From Pseudonocardia lacus (GTDB taxonomy: Bacteria > Actinomycetota > Actinomycetes > Mycobacteriales > Pseudonocardiaceae), in NCBI RefSeq assembly GCF_018531445.1, contig NZ_JAHDTH010000070.1, positions 1 to 34,280 of the forward strand: a DNA stretch of 34,280 nucleotides. Reading direction: 5' to 3'. The notes under the pieces were generated by a model, which worked only from the letters and a program-made list of their open reading frames with translations, searched no databases and was not told the DNA's origin. The translations under genes were made by a program, and so were the position numbers. Shown here piece by piece: positions 12,799-20,192 of the stretch. Each line of letters begins with the position of its first letter. Positions within the stretch are counted from its first letter, which is position 1.

Positions 12799-13539
12799 GT
12801 GGATTACGCGATCGCACTGGTCGAGCAGGGGCGGCTGCTGGCCGAGGTGGTCCGCGCCGCCGATCCGGCGACGGCCGTCCCGACCTGCCCGGGGTGGACG
12901 CTGCGCCAGCTCGTCACGCACGTCGGGCGGGGCGACCGGTGGGCGGCCGCGATCGTGGAGAGCGGCGGGCCCGTCGAGCTCCGCGCCGTTCCGGACGGCC
13001 GCACCCCCGACGACCCGGCCGACGCGGTGCGGTGGCTGCTCGACGGGGCACCACTGCTGGTCGACAACGTGGCGGTCGAGCCGCAGAAGCCGGTCTGGAC
13101 GTTCCTCGGACCGCGCCCGGCGCGCTTCTGGCTGCGCAGACGGCTGCACGAGTCCACCGTGCACCGGGCCGACGCGGCGCTCGCCACCGGCGTGCCCTAC
13201 CGGATCGAGCCCGAACTGGCCGCCGACGGCGTGTCCGAGTTCCTGGACCTCGTCGCGCTGCGCCCGCAGCGGCACCCGGCGCCCGTCGCCGACGGCGTCG
13301 CGCTGCACCTGCACGCCACCGACGGCGACCTCGGGCCGGCGGGGGAGTGGGTCCTGCGGGGCGACGGATCGACCCTGCGGTGGGAGCACGCCCACGCCAA
13401 GGGCGCGGCGGCGGTGCGCGCCACCGCGGCCGACCTGCTGCTGGCCGTCACGCGGCGGATCCCCGGCGACGACCCGCGCCTGCAGGTCCTGGGCGAGCGC
13501 GCGGTGTGGACGGGCTTCCTCGACCGGGTCGCCTACTGA
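12799..13539 (+). CDS. Maleylpyruvate isomerase-like, mycothiol-dependent DinB-superfamily enzyme
   Basis: The 246-residue protein belongs to the DinB/YfiT-like four-helix metalloenzyme superfamily with the maleylpyruvate-isomerase N-terminal domain. These enzymes use mycothiol in isomerisation, transfer or detoxification reactions. The metal triad is visible: H41 in LVTHVGRGD, then E118 and H122 in LHESTVHRAD. This is the same E-x3-H spacing as in mycothiol-dependent maleylpyruvate isomerase. CPGWTLRQLVTHV is the family opening. The C-terminal half (from about 150) resembles the usual SCP2-like domain (VALHLHATDGDL). GTG 12799 sits just before the first helix. The substrate is unknown. A Crp/GlxR-type site lies upstream. 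Confidence 0.85.
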   Translation: MDYAIALVEQGRLLAEVVRAADPATAVPTCPGWTLRQLVTHVGRGDRWAAAIVESGGPVELRAVPDGRTPDDPADAVRWLLDGAPLLVDNVAVEPQKPVWTFLGPRPARFWLRRRLHESTVHRADAALATGVPYRIEPELAADGVSEFLDLVALRPQRHPAPVADGVALHLHATDGDLGPAGEWVLRGDGSTLRWEHAHAKGAAAVRATAADLLLAVTRRIPGDDPRLQVLGERAVWTGFLDRVAY

Positions 13540-13548
13540 CTCCGCGGG

Positions 13549-14064
13549 TCAGAACTCCTCGCGCAGCAGCTCCATGAGGACCGCGTCGTTCCAGGTGCCG
13601 TCGGCCGAGCGCTCGTAGCGGCGCATCACGCCCACCCGCTGGAAGCCGGCCCGCGCGCAGCTGCGGATGGCCCGCTCGTTGCCGGCGCCCGGGTCGACCA
13701 CCACGCGGTGGTGCCCGCGCACCTCGAACAGGTAGCGGGCCATCGCGCGCATGGCGTCGCAGCCCAGGCCCTGGCTCTGCTGGTCGGGGTGCAGGGCGAG
13801 GTCCATCGCCGCGTGCCGGTGGTCGGGGTCGGGCTCCTCGCGGTAGATGATCAGCCCGATCGGTTCGCCGGCCAGCTCGATCGCGAAGCCGTGCGGGCCC
13901 AGCAGCTCGCGGCGCACGCGCTCCAGGTCGTAGCCGCCCCACCACTTGGCGATCTCCGGGTGGCCGAGGATCTCCAGGAACACCGGGACGTGCGCGGCCG
14001 TCGTCGGGCGGAGCACGACGGTCTGCCCGGCGATCGCCGACGGGGTGTCCCGCGGGTCGCTCAA
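13549..14064 (-). CDS. GNAT family N-acetyltransferase (RimJ/RimL-like)
   Basis: The 171-residue acetyltransferase has VVLRPTTAAHVPVFLEIL as its first strand and helix. The acetyl-CoA loop is HPDQQSQGLGCDAMRAM (Q-x-x-G-x-G, about residue 96), and NERAIRSCARAGFQRVGVMR is the C-terminal signature. Proteins of this type modify aminoglycosides, ribosomal proteins or small amines; this substrate is unknown. The start is the rare TTG at 14064: it overlaps the stop of the upstream PhoD-like gene (TTGA) and has a strong GAGGAG Shine-Dalgarno 5 nt upstream. Translational coupling to that gene is therefore likely. It is convergent with the mycothiol enzyme, 9 nt apart. Confidence 0.85.
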   Translation of the reverse strand: MSDPRDTPSAIAGQTVVLRPTTAAHVPVFLEILGHPEIAKWWGGYDLERVRRELLGPHGFAIELAGEPIGLIIYREEPDPDHRHAAMDLALHPDQQSQGLGCDAMRAMARYLFEVRGHHRVVVDPGAGNERAIRSCARAGFQRVGVMRRYERSADGTWNDAVLMELLREEF

Positions 14065-15746
14065 CTCGTCTCCTCGGCTCGGGCCTCCGCGTGCTCGCGG
14101 GTGACCTCCGGGTCGTGCCGCTCGGTCCCGGCCAGTGGCAGCCGGGCCCGCTCGGCCAGCGTGGACGCCGACGTCGGCTGCTCGAAGACGACCTCGGCCG
14201 CGCGCCCGTGGATGTCCAGGGTGGCGATCGTGTTGCCGAAGAACGGCCCCGCGGTGCGCTCCCAGGTGACCGGCTTGGGCGGGGCGCCGGCGCGCAGCGC
14301 CCACTTCGCGGTGGCCCAGCGCGCCCACCGCGACCAGGCGAACCGGAAGCCGGGGCGGACGTACCAGTCCATCTTGTTGTGCACCGGCGAGCAGGTGAGC
14401 TGGTGGATCGGGGCCACGGCCCCGTCGGGCGCGGGGTGCAGGTGGGCGCGCGCGGCGTAGCTGTGGTGCACGTCCCCGGAGAGGACCGAGACCGTCGACA
14501 CGCCCGTCGCGGCGGCCTTGCCGATCATCGCGGTGAGCCGGTCGAAGGACTCCCGGAACGCCGACCAGTGCTCCAGGTCGGCGGCCTGGCGGATGCTCTC
14601 GCCGAGGCGCCCCCGCCAGCCGGGGCGGGCGGCGGCGATCTCGTTGACCGTCTCCAGCTCGCCGATGGCGTGCGGCAGCAGCCACGGCACGGACGTGCCC
14701 AGGACCAGGTGGTCGATCTCGCCGGGGGCCGCGACCTGCTCCTCGATCCAGCCGAACTCCGCGTCGCCGACCATCAGGTGCTGACCGTCGGCGAGCACGC
14801 GGCCGTTCCGCGAGTCGATCATGATGAACCGGCTGCGCCCGAGGTCCCACCGGAAGCTGAACCGGTAGCCCTTGCCCCCGTCGGCCTCGGCGTCGGCGCG
14901 GTCGGCCAGGTCGGCCAGCAGCGGCCAGACGTCGCCGTCGTGGGCGACGACCCGGCGGTAGTCGGGGTCGGCCGCCAGCTCGGCCGGCGAGAGGTTGCCG
15001 ACGTGCTGGTAGACCCAGTAGGAGGCGAGCGCCGAGCGGATGCGCTCGCGCCACCACGGCTTCTGCGCCATCTCGTCGCGCCAGGCCGCCGAGGTGTTCC
15101 AGTCGTCGCGGACGTCGTGGTCGTCGAAGATCATCCCCGTGGGGACCGTCGACATGATCCAGCGGATCTCCGGGTCGGACCACGAGTCGCGGTAGAGGCC
15201 GGTGTACTCTCCGTAGCCGACGATCTCGTCGTCGGGCCAGTCGGAATCGCGGTCGCGCCGACCGGCGATCCGGCGCCGGTTCTGCGGGGTCAGCTCGTCG
15301 GCGTAGACCTGGTCGCCGAGCAGCAGCAGCGCGTCGGGCCACTCGTCGGGCGGCAGGTCGCGCATGCGCACCGCGTACGCGTCGAGGGCGTCGATGCCCA
15401 GCTCGGCGGCCAGCTTCGGGTCGGAGACCTTGGCGTAGCGGCAGGACCCGAAGATGATCCGGACGTTCTCGTCGGTGCGCGGGCCGCGGGTGCGGATCAG
15501 GCTCGGCGGGAACGGCGCGGCCTCCTGCGGCCACACCCGCCGGCCGTCGAGGTGGACCTCGTAGGGGGTGTCGGTGTCGGGGGTGAGCCCGGTGACCGGC
15601 ACCAGCGCGTAGTGGCTCTCCTGCACCTGGAACGTCCGCGCCTCGCAGCCGAGGACGCGGACGGTGGCCGGTGACTCCGTCTGCACCCAGACGGTGGCGG
15701 TGGTGTCGCCGACGTGGCGCAGTACCGGTCCCAGGACGAGTGACAC
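14061..15746 (-). CDS. PhoD-like alkaline phosphatase/phosphodiesterase, apparently cytosolic
   Basis: The 561-residue protein of the PhoD-like metallophosphatase family hydrolyses phosphomono- or diesters with Fe and Ca or similar metals. Residues 1-90 form the beta-rich N-terminal domain (LRHVGDTTATVWVQTESPATV). The metallophosphatase core follows: FGSCR (99-103), GDQVYAD (144-150), DDHDVRDDW (208-216) and LSGDVHHSY (422-430), all metal-site motifs of the superfamily. There is no Tat or Sec signal at ATG 15746, unlike secreted PhoD, so it probably acts in the cytosol. The stop overlaps the TTG of the acetyltransferase gene. It starts 32 nt after the ROK kinase stop on the same strand, so the three may form one operon. 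The substrate is unknown. Confidence 0.88.
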   Translation of the reverse strand: MSLVLGPVLRHVGDTTATVWVQTESPATVRVLGCEARTFQVQESHYALVPVTGLTPDTDTPYEVHLDGRRVWPQEAAPFPPSLIRTRGPRTDENVRIIFGSCRYAKVSDPKLAAELGIDALDAYAVRMRDLPPDEWPDALLLLGDQVYADELTPQNRRRIAGRRDRDSDWPDDEIVGYGEYTGLYRDSWSDPEIRWIMSTVPTGMIFDDHDVRDDWNTSAAWRDEMAQKPWWRERIRSALASYWVYQHVGNLSPAELAADPDYRRVVAHDGDVWPLLADLADRADAEADGGKGYRFSFRWDLGRSRFIMIDSRNGRVLADGQHLMVGDAEFGWIEEQVAAPGEIDHLVLGTSVPWLLPHAIGELETVNEIAAARPGWRGRLGESIRQAADLEHWSAFRESFDRLTAMIGKAAATGVSTVSVLSGDVHHSYAARAHLHPAPDGAVAPIHQLTCSPVHNKMDWYVRPGFRFAWSRWARWATAKWALRAGAPPKPVTWERTAGPFFGNTIATLDIHGRAAEVVFEQPTSASTLAERARLPLAGTERHDPEVTREHAEARAEETS

Positions 15747-15777
15747 GCCTCGACACTACTGAGTCCCCACCACCGAG

Positions 15778-16755
15778 CTACCGGTCGGCGTGCTCCAGGG
15801 CGAGCAACGCCGCGCCGATCTTGCCCGCGTCGCCGCCGAACGTGGCCGGGACGACCGGGGCCACACCGCGCGCGGTCGGGGCGTAGGCGAACTCGCGGGC
15901 GGCCACCCTGGCCGGCTGCAGCAGCAGCTCACCGGTCTCCACCAGCCCGCCGCCGACGACGACGGCCTCCACCTCGAAGACGTTCGCCAGCGAGGCGATG
16001 CCGACCCCGAGCCAGCGCCCGAGCCGGGCGAACGCCGCGCCGGCCGTCGGGTCGCCCTGCTGCACGGCCGTGACGACGGTGTGCCCGGTGACCTCGCCCT
16101 GCTCGGCGCCCAGCCGGGCGATGAGCCCGTCCGGGTCGTCGGCGGCGGCCTCGCGGCCCATCCGGGTGAGCGCCGTGCCCGATGCGTAGGCCTCGAAGCA
16201 GCCGTGGTTGCCGCAGCCGCACTCGGGACCGTCGGGGTTGAGCACGATGTGGCCGAGCTCGGTGCCCAGGCCGGTCGGGCCGCGGTAGATGCGCCCGTCC
16301 ATGACGACGCCGCCGCCGATCCCGGTGCCGACGGTCACCAGCAGCATGTGGGAGTAGGGCCGCGACCGGTCGTTGCCGGGGTCGCGGTGACCGAGCCGGG
16401 CCTCGGCGAGCGCGGCGACGTTGGCGTCGTTGTCGACGACGACGGGCAGGCCCGTCGCCTTCTCCAGCTGCTCGCGGACCGGCCAGTCGCGGTACTCGTT
16501 GTTCGGCGCCCAGAGCATCCGCCCCGCGGGCCACTCGACGATCCCGGCCGCGCCGACGCCGATGGAGCCGACCGCGCGCCCGGCGCGCAGCCTCTCGATG
16601 AGGTCGAGCAGGACCGCGGAGACCGCCTGCGCATCGGACTCCTCGGGGGTGGGCTCGACCAGCTCGGCGTGCACCGTGCCGCCCTCGTCGACCACCGCCC
16701 CCGCGATCTTGGTTCCGCCGATGTCCAGGCCGATGGCCAGCTTCGCGGTGGTCAC
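15778..16755 (-). CDS. glk: ROK family sugar kinase, probable glucokinase
   Basis: The 325-residue protein has the actin-like ROK fold: the ATP-binding DIGGTK (11-16), DNDAN (108-112) with the expected catalytic Asp, ELGH (166-169), and the zinc-binding ROK signature CGCGNHGCFE (179-188, Cys179, Cys181, Cys186). VTVGTGIGGGVV is the phosphate-binding loop. There is no N-terminal helix-turn-helix, so it is a kinase and not an NagC-type repressor. The length and ExGH and DNDAN motifs suit a cytosolic glucokinase making glucose-6-phosphate, but other hexoses are possible. GTG 16755 starts just before the first strand. It is divergent from the DoxX gene. Confidence 0.88.
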   Translation of the reverse strand: MTTAKLAIGLDIGGTKIAGAVVDEGGTVHAELVEPTPEESDAQAVSAVLLDLIERLRAGRAVGSIGVGAAGIVEWPAGRMLWAPNNEYRDWPVREQLEKATGLPVVVDNDANVAALAEARLGHRDPGNDRSRPYSHMLLVTVGTGIGGGVVMDGRIYRGPTGLGTELGHIVLNPDGPECGCGNHGCFEAYASGTALTRMGREAAADDPDGLIARLGAEQGEVTGHTVVTAVQQGDPTAGAAFARLGRWLGVGIASLANVFEVEAVVVGGGLVETGELLLQPARVAAREFAYAPTARGVAPVVPATFGGDAGKIGAALLALEHADR

Positions 16756-16826
16756 CCGCGCATCATGGCACCGCCGAGTTGATCGATACAGCGTTTGTGG
16801 CCCACGGCGGTGGGGTACCGCTTGCC

Positions 16827-17888
16827 ATGCTGCTTCGACGAGTCGCCAGGCCCATGGTCTCGGCGCTGTTCATCTACGGCGGGGTGCAGGCGCTGCGCGC
16901 CCCGGAGGCCCACGTCCAGGCGGCCAAGCCGGTGCTGGACGCCGTCTCGCCGGTCGTCGACAAGGCCGTGGAAGCCGCTCCGATCGACGAGCGCCCGCCG
17001 GACGAGACGCTGGTCAAGGTCGACGCCGCGGTCAAGATCGTGGCCGGTTCCGCGCTGGCGCTGGGCAAGTTCCCGCGGCTGGCCGCCACGGCGCTGGCCG
17101 CGTCCATGGTGCCGACCACGCTGGCCGGCCACCGCTTCTGGGAGGAGACCGACGAGCAGGCCAAGCAGGAGCAGACGGTCCACTTCCTGAAGAACCTCGG
17201 GCTGCTGGGCGGCCTGCTCATCGCCGCGGCCGACACCGAGGGCAAGCCGTCGCTGGGCTGGCGCGGGCGCCGCGCCGCCAGGCTGGCGGCCACCACCGCT
17301 GCCGCCCAGGCCGAGTCGTTCACCGGGGCGATCTCCGGGGCCACCGACCGGGTCACCGGCGCGGCCCACGACGTCGCGGGCTCGCTCTCCGGCACGGCGA
17401 AGAGCGCCGCGGGCTCGCTGACCGGCTCCGGCCGCGACGCGGGCGGCACCGTCGCCGGGCTGGCCGCCGGACTCGCCGGGCTCGCCCCCGGTGCCGGGGC
17501 GGCCGTGTCCTCGCGCGCCGCCGAGCTGTCCAAGGAGTGGTCCAAGCGGGCCGCGAAGGCCCGCAAGAAGGCCGAGAAGCGCGGGACCAAGCTGCAGAAG
17601 CGCGCCGCCAAGCGCAGCGTCGAGCTGCAGAAGCGGGCCATGCAGCGCAGCGCGGAGCTGCAGAAGGCGGCCGGGCGCAAGCAGGCCGAGCTGCAGAAGG
17701 CCGCCGGGCGCCGGCGTGCCGCGCTGGAGAAGAAGGGCCCGACGGTCGTCGACCAGCTCGCCACCCAGGCCAGCAAGCTCGGTCACGACGTGGCCTCGCG
17801 CGCGTCCGCGGTGGGCAGCGAGATCGCCCACCAGGCCGAGGGCGCGGCCAAGGACGCCCGCAAGCGGGTCGCCGCGCTCACCGGCTGA
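16827..17888 (+). CDS. DoxX family membrane protein with 11-residue-repeat C-terminal tail
   Basis: The 353-residue protein has an N-terminal DoxX-like membrane domain (about 1-140): ARPMVSALFIYGGVQALRAP, AAVKIVAGSALALGKFPRLAA, VPTTLAGHRFWEE and FLKNLGLLGGLLIAAAD correspond to the family's four helices and polar links. DoxX proteins are linked to oxidative stress and thiol redox. Beyond them is an unusual tail: a Gly/Ala/Ser-rich region (150-235), then Lys/Arg/Ala-rich 11-residue repeats (about 236-305), then an amphipathic C-terminus. Five repeat units contain LQKRA or LQKAA. I chose ATG 16827 because the membrane domain begins there; ATG 16779 would add an unrelated stretch. A strong hairpin terminates the gene. 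It is divergent from the ROK kinase. Confidence 0.82.
   Translation: MLLRRVARPMVSALFIYGGVQALRAPEAHVQAAKPVLDAVSPVVDKAVEAAPIDERPPDETLVKVDAAVKIVAGSALALGKFPRLAATALAASMVPTTLAGHRFWEETDEQAKQEQTVHFLKNLGLLGGLLIAAADTEGKPSLGWRGRRAARLAATTAAAQAESFTGAISGATDRVTGAAHDVAGSLSGTAKSAAGSLTGSGRDAGGTVAGLAAGLAGLAPGAGAAVSSRAAELSKEWSKRAAKARKKAEKRGTKLQKRAAKRSVELQKRAMQRSAELQKAAGRKQAELQKAAGRRRAALEKKGPTVVDQLATQASKLGHDVASRASAVGSEIAHQAEGAAKDARKRVAALTG
17592..17732 (+). repeat. Five in-frame 33-bp tandem repeats inside the DoxX-family gene
   Basis: CTGCAGAAG (or CTGGAGAAG in the last unit) recurs at 17592, 17625, 17658, 17691 and 17724, exactly 33 bp apart. The units encode LQKRAAKRSVE, LQKRAMQRSAE, LQKAAGRKQAE, LQKAAGRRRAA and LEKKG. 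An 11-residue period makes a lipid-facing amphipathic helix or right-handed coiled coil, as in apolipoprotein- or LEA-type repeats. The repeats are probably recent slippage products. Confidence 0.85.
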
Positions 17889-17904
17889 GGCTCCCACCAC
17901 GCGA

Positions 17905-17936
17905 ACGGCGCCCCCGCCCACCGGCGGGGGCGCCGT
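17905..17936. terminator. Strong bidirectional hairpin terminator
   Basis: The perfect 14-bp stem has arms ACGGCGCCCCCGCC-side at 17905-17918 and GGCGGGGGCGCCGT at 17923-17936, with a 4-nt loop. It begins 16 nt after the DoxX stop and ends 8 nt before the convergent P450 stop, so it can serve both strands. There is no T tract, which is usual for actinobacterial terminators. Confidence 0.8.
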
Positions 17937-17944
17937 CGCGCGTG

Positions 17945-19219
17945 TCAGGCGCCGATGCGCAGCGGCAGCGCGCGCGGGCCGCGGACCTGGCCCGGGGCCC
18001 AGGTGACCGCCGACGGGTCGGCGAGGCTGAACTCCGGGATGCGCTGCATCCACACCTCCAGCGCGACCCGCAGCTCCATCCGCGCCAGGTGCGAGCCGAC
18101 GCAGCGGTGGATGCCCAGGCCGAACGCCACGTGCCGGTTGACCTGGCGGTCGATGACGACCTCGCCGGCCCGCTCGAACTGGGCGGGGTCGCGGTTGGCG
18201 GCCGGGAACGACAGCAGGACCCAGTCGTCGGCCTTCATGTCGACGCCGTTCCACTGCACGTCCTCGCGGACCAGCCGGGCCATCGTGACCGGGGCGAAGG
18301 CCCGCAGGAACTCCTCCATCGCCGTCGGCAGCAGCTCCGGCTCGGCGGCCAGCCGCTTGCGGTCGGCCGGCGTCTTCGCCAGGTGCCACAGCGAGGCGCC
18401 GACCGCGCTCCACGTCGTGTCGATGCCGGCGATGAGCAGCAGCGTCATCGTGCCGGCGACGTGGAACGGGTCGAGCTTCTTGCCGAACAGCTCGGCGTTG
18501 AGCAGGTACGTCGTCAGGTCGTCGCGCGGGTTGGCGACGTGGTCCTGGATCTGCGCGAGCAGGTACTCGTTGAGCTTCTGGCCGCGGGCCATCCGCACCT
18601 CGGGCTCGTCGCCGATGCCCTCCAGCACGCCCTCCACGAACTCCCCGAACCTGGCGTTGTCCTCGGGCGGGAAGCCCAGCATGTCGCCGATGACCCGCAT
18701 CGGGATGTGCGAGGCGTACTCCCTGGCCGCGTCGACGACGTCGCGCCCGGCGAAGGAGTCGATCAGCTCGTGGCAGAACGCCCTGGTCCCCGGCTCGAGC
18801 TTGCCGACGGCGGTCTTGGTGAACGCCGGCAGCAGCAGCTTGCGGGCGCTGTGGTGGAACGGCGGGTCCGACGAGATGGGCGGCGCCGCGCCGACCGGCG
18901 CGATGTCCAGCGGCGGCCGCAGGTCGTTCATGATGATCGCGCGCGAGGAGAACTTGTCGGTGTCGTAGGCGACGGCCGCGACGTCCTCGTAGCGGGTGGG
19001 CAGCCAGGCCCCGCCGAACCGCTCGGTGTGCGCGATCGGGCAGCGCTGCCGCAGGTCGTCCTGGACGGGGTACGGGTCCTCGTACCACTCGGGTTCGACG
19101 TGCGAGAAGTCGGTCGCGAAGTCCGAGACCGGCCCGTGGCGACGTTCGCCGCGCGCCGTGCCCAGCCGCTGCTGGCGCTGCTCCTCGAAGTCCGTTCCGA
19201 ACCGGTCGTCGACGGTCAT
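17945..19219 (-). CDS. Cytochrome P450
   Basis: This soluble bacterial class I P450 has 424 residues. All signatures are present: I-helix oxygen-activation motif AGIDTT (264-269), ExxR (E303-R306), and the haem loop FGLGIHRCVG (366-375) with Cys373 as thiolate ligand. ISSDPPFHHSARKLLLPAF is the C-helix region that packs on haem. It would hydroxylate or otherwise oxidise a small hydrophobic substrate, receiving electrons from a ferredoxin. The ferredoxin is encoded immediately upstream (stop at 19221, one base before this start region), with GGAGGAG in its last codons serving as ribosome-binding site for ATG 19219. A TetR regulator heads the operon. The CYP family and substrate cannot be assigned by eye; steroid, terpene or fatty-acid-like substrates are all possible. 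Confidence 0.95.
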   Translation of the reverse strand: MTVDDRFGTDFEEQRQQRLGTARGERRHGPVSDFATDFSHVEPEWYEDPYPVQDDLRQRCPIAHTERFGGAWLPTRYEDVAAVAYDTDKFSSRAIIMNDLRPPLDIAPVGAAPPISSDPPFHHSARKLLLPAFTKTAVGKLEPGTRAFCHELIDSFAGRDVVDAAREYASHIPMRVIGDMLGFPPEDNARFGEFVEGVLEGIGDEPEVRMARGQKLNEYLLAQIQDHVANPRDDLTTYLLNAELFGKKLDPFHVAGTMTLLLIAGIDTTWSAVGASLWHLAKTPADRKRLAAEPELLPTAMEEFLRAFAPVTMARLVREDVQWNGVDMKADDWVLLSFPAANRDPAQFERAGEVVIDRQVNRHVAFGLGIHRCVGSHLARMELRVALEVWMQRIPEFSLADPSAVTWAPGQVRGPRALPLRIGA

Positions 19220-19220
19220 G

Positions 19221-19433
19221 TCACTCCTCCCCGCCGCTGATTTCGGCGACGTTGATCGCGCGCTCGGGGCAGTTGGCGGCCGCCAGGCGGGCGTGCTGCT
19301 CCGCGCCGGGGGGCACCTCACCGGTGCCCAGGACCGTGCCGTAGCCCTCCTCGTCCTCGCCGAAGAGGTCGGGGGCCAGGTCGTAGCAGCGGCCGTGCCC
19401 CTGGCACGTCGCCGAGTCGAGCTGCACCTTCAC
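19221..19433 (-). CDS. [3Fe-4S] ferredoxin, P450 redox partner
   Basis: The protein has only 70 residues, with the short bacterial P450 ferredoxin pattern: C10-x2-H13-x2-C16 in CQGHGRC and C55-P56 in NCPERAI. The second cysteine of a 4Fe site is replaced by His13, the known hallmark of [3Fe-4S] or His-ligated clusters of this group. DLFGEDEEGYG supplies the acidic surface. GTG 19433 overlaps the TetR stop (GTGA) and has GGGAGA upstream. The stop lies next to the P450 ATG, so the pair should be made in balance. A ferredoxin reductase is not encoded nearby and must come from elsewhere. Confidence 0.92.
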   Translation of the reverse strand: MKVQLDSATCQGHGRCYDLAPDLFGEDEEGYGTVLGTGEVPPGAEQHARLAAANCPERAINVAEISGGEE

Positions 19434-20053
19434 TGCGGGTCTCCCGTCGATGTGGTGGGTACGGGGTCGGTCGGGGCGAGGGCGCCGACGATCCGGGTGA
19501 GCAGTGCGGCCCACTCGTCGTCGTCGACCTCGTGCAGGTCGGGGGTGATCAGCGCGCTGCCCATGCTGAGCAGCAGGCAGAAGTGGGCCAGCGCGGTCGG
19601 CGAGATCGTCGTGTCGATCTCGCCGTCGGCCTGCCCGAGGCCGACCAGCTCGCGGAGCCACTCGCTCCGCTCGCCGATGTAGTCGCGCATCGGACGGGCC
19701 ACGTCGGCGTCGCGGCGGGCCGCGACCAGCGCCTCGACGACCAGGTAGCCCCGGGCGTCGCGGCGGCGGGGCAGCCAGCGCCCCATCACCAGCAGCAGCT
19801 CGGAGATCGACCGGCCCGGGTCGGCGGCCAGCAGTTCGGTCATCATCTTGCGCCCGTGCGTGCGCAGGGCGGCGACCATCAGCTCCGCCTTGGAGCCGAA
19901 GTGCGCGTAGAGGGCCCCGTTGCTGACCCCGGCCTCGGCGGCGATGTCGGCGACACGGGTGCCGTCGTAGCCGCGGCGGGCGAACACGTCGGCGGCGGCG
20001 GCCAGCAGACGCTCGCGCGTCTCGGCTGCGGTGACCCCGGCGATGCGACCCAC
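19430..20053 (-). CDS. TetR family transcriptional regulator of the P450 operon
   Basis: The protein has about 207 residues. The N-terminal TetR helix-turn-helix is clear: ETRERLLAAAADVFARRGYDGTRVADIAAEAGVSNGALYAHFGSKAELM. The C-terminal ligand domain is helical (LTPTALAHFCLLL-type core, RRRDARGYLVVEALVAARRD). I chose GTG 20053: a palindrome (20061-20082) and a possible promoter (TTGACC at 20090-20085, TGATAT at 20064-20059) lie directly upstream, which would give a nearly leaderless message. ATG 20077 is in frame but sits inside the palindrome, and neither start has a Shine-Dalgarno. It is the first gene of a regulator - ferredoxin - P450 operon joined by overlaps, so it probably autoregulates. 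The inducer is probably the P450 substrate or a related lipid (inference). Confidence 0.88.
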   Translation of the reverse strand: MGRIAGVTAAETRERLLAAAADVFARRGYDGTRVADIAAEAGVSNGALYAHFGSKAELMVAALRTHGRKMMTELLAADPGRSISELLLVMGRWLPRRRDARGYLVVEALVAARRDADVARPMRDYIGERSEWLRELVGLGQADGEIDTTISPTALAHFCLLLSMGSALITPDLHEVDDDEWAALLTRIVGALAPTDPVPTTSTGDPQ

Positions 20054-20060
20054 GTCGCAT

Positions 20061-20082
20061 ATCAAAGGACTGTTCATTTGAT
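20061..20082. promoter_or_regulatory. Probable TetR operator inside the operon promoter
   Basis: Perfect 6-bp arms ATCAAA (20061-20066) and TTTGAT (20077-20082) flank a 10-nt centre with two further matching pairs. It lies between a TTGACC (-35-like) and TGATAT (-10-like) on the minus strand, where a bound TetR dimer would block polymerase. It is 8 bp upstream of GTG 20053. Confidence 0.55.
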
Positions 20083-20192
20083 GAGGTCAAGGCTCGGATC
20101 ACGCTCTGCGCCCAGCGGTCCCATCAGATGGAGTACCGAACCCCCGTTCAGATACCTCCGGTGTGCCGGCACCGCCCCCGCCGGCGTACCGG

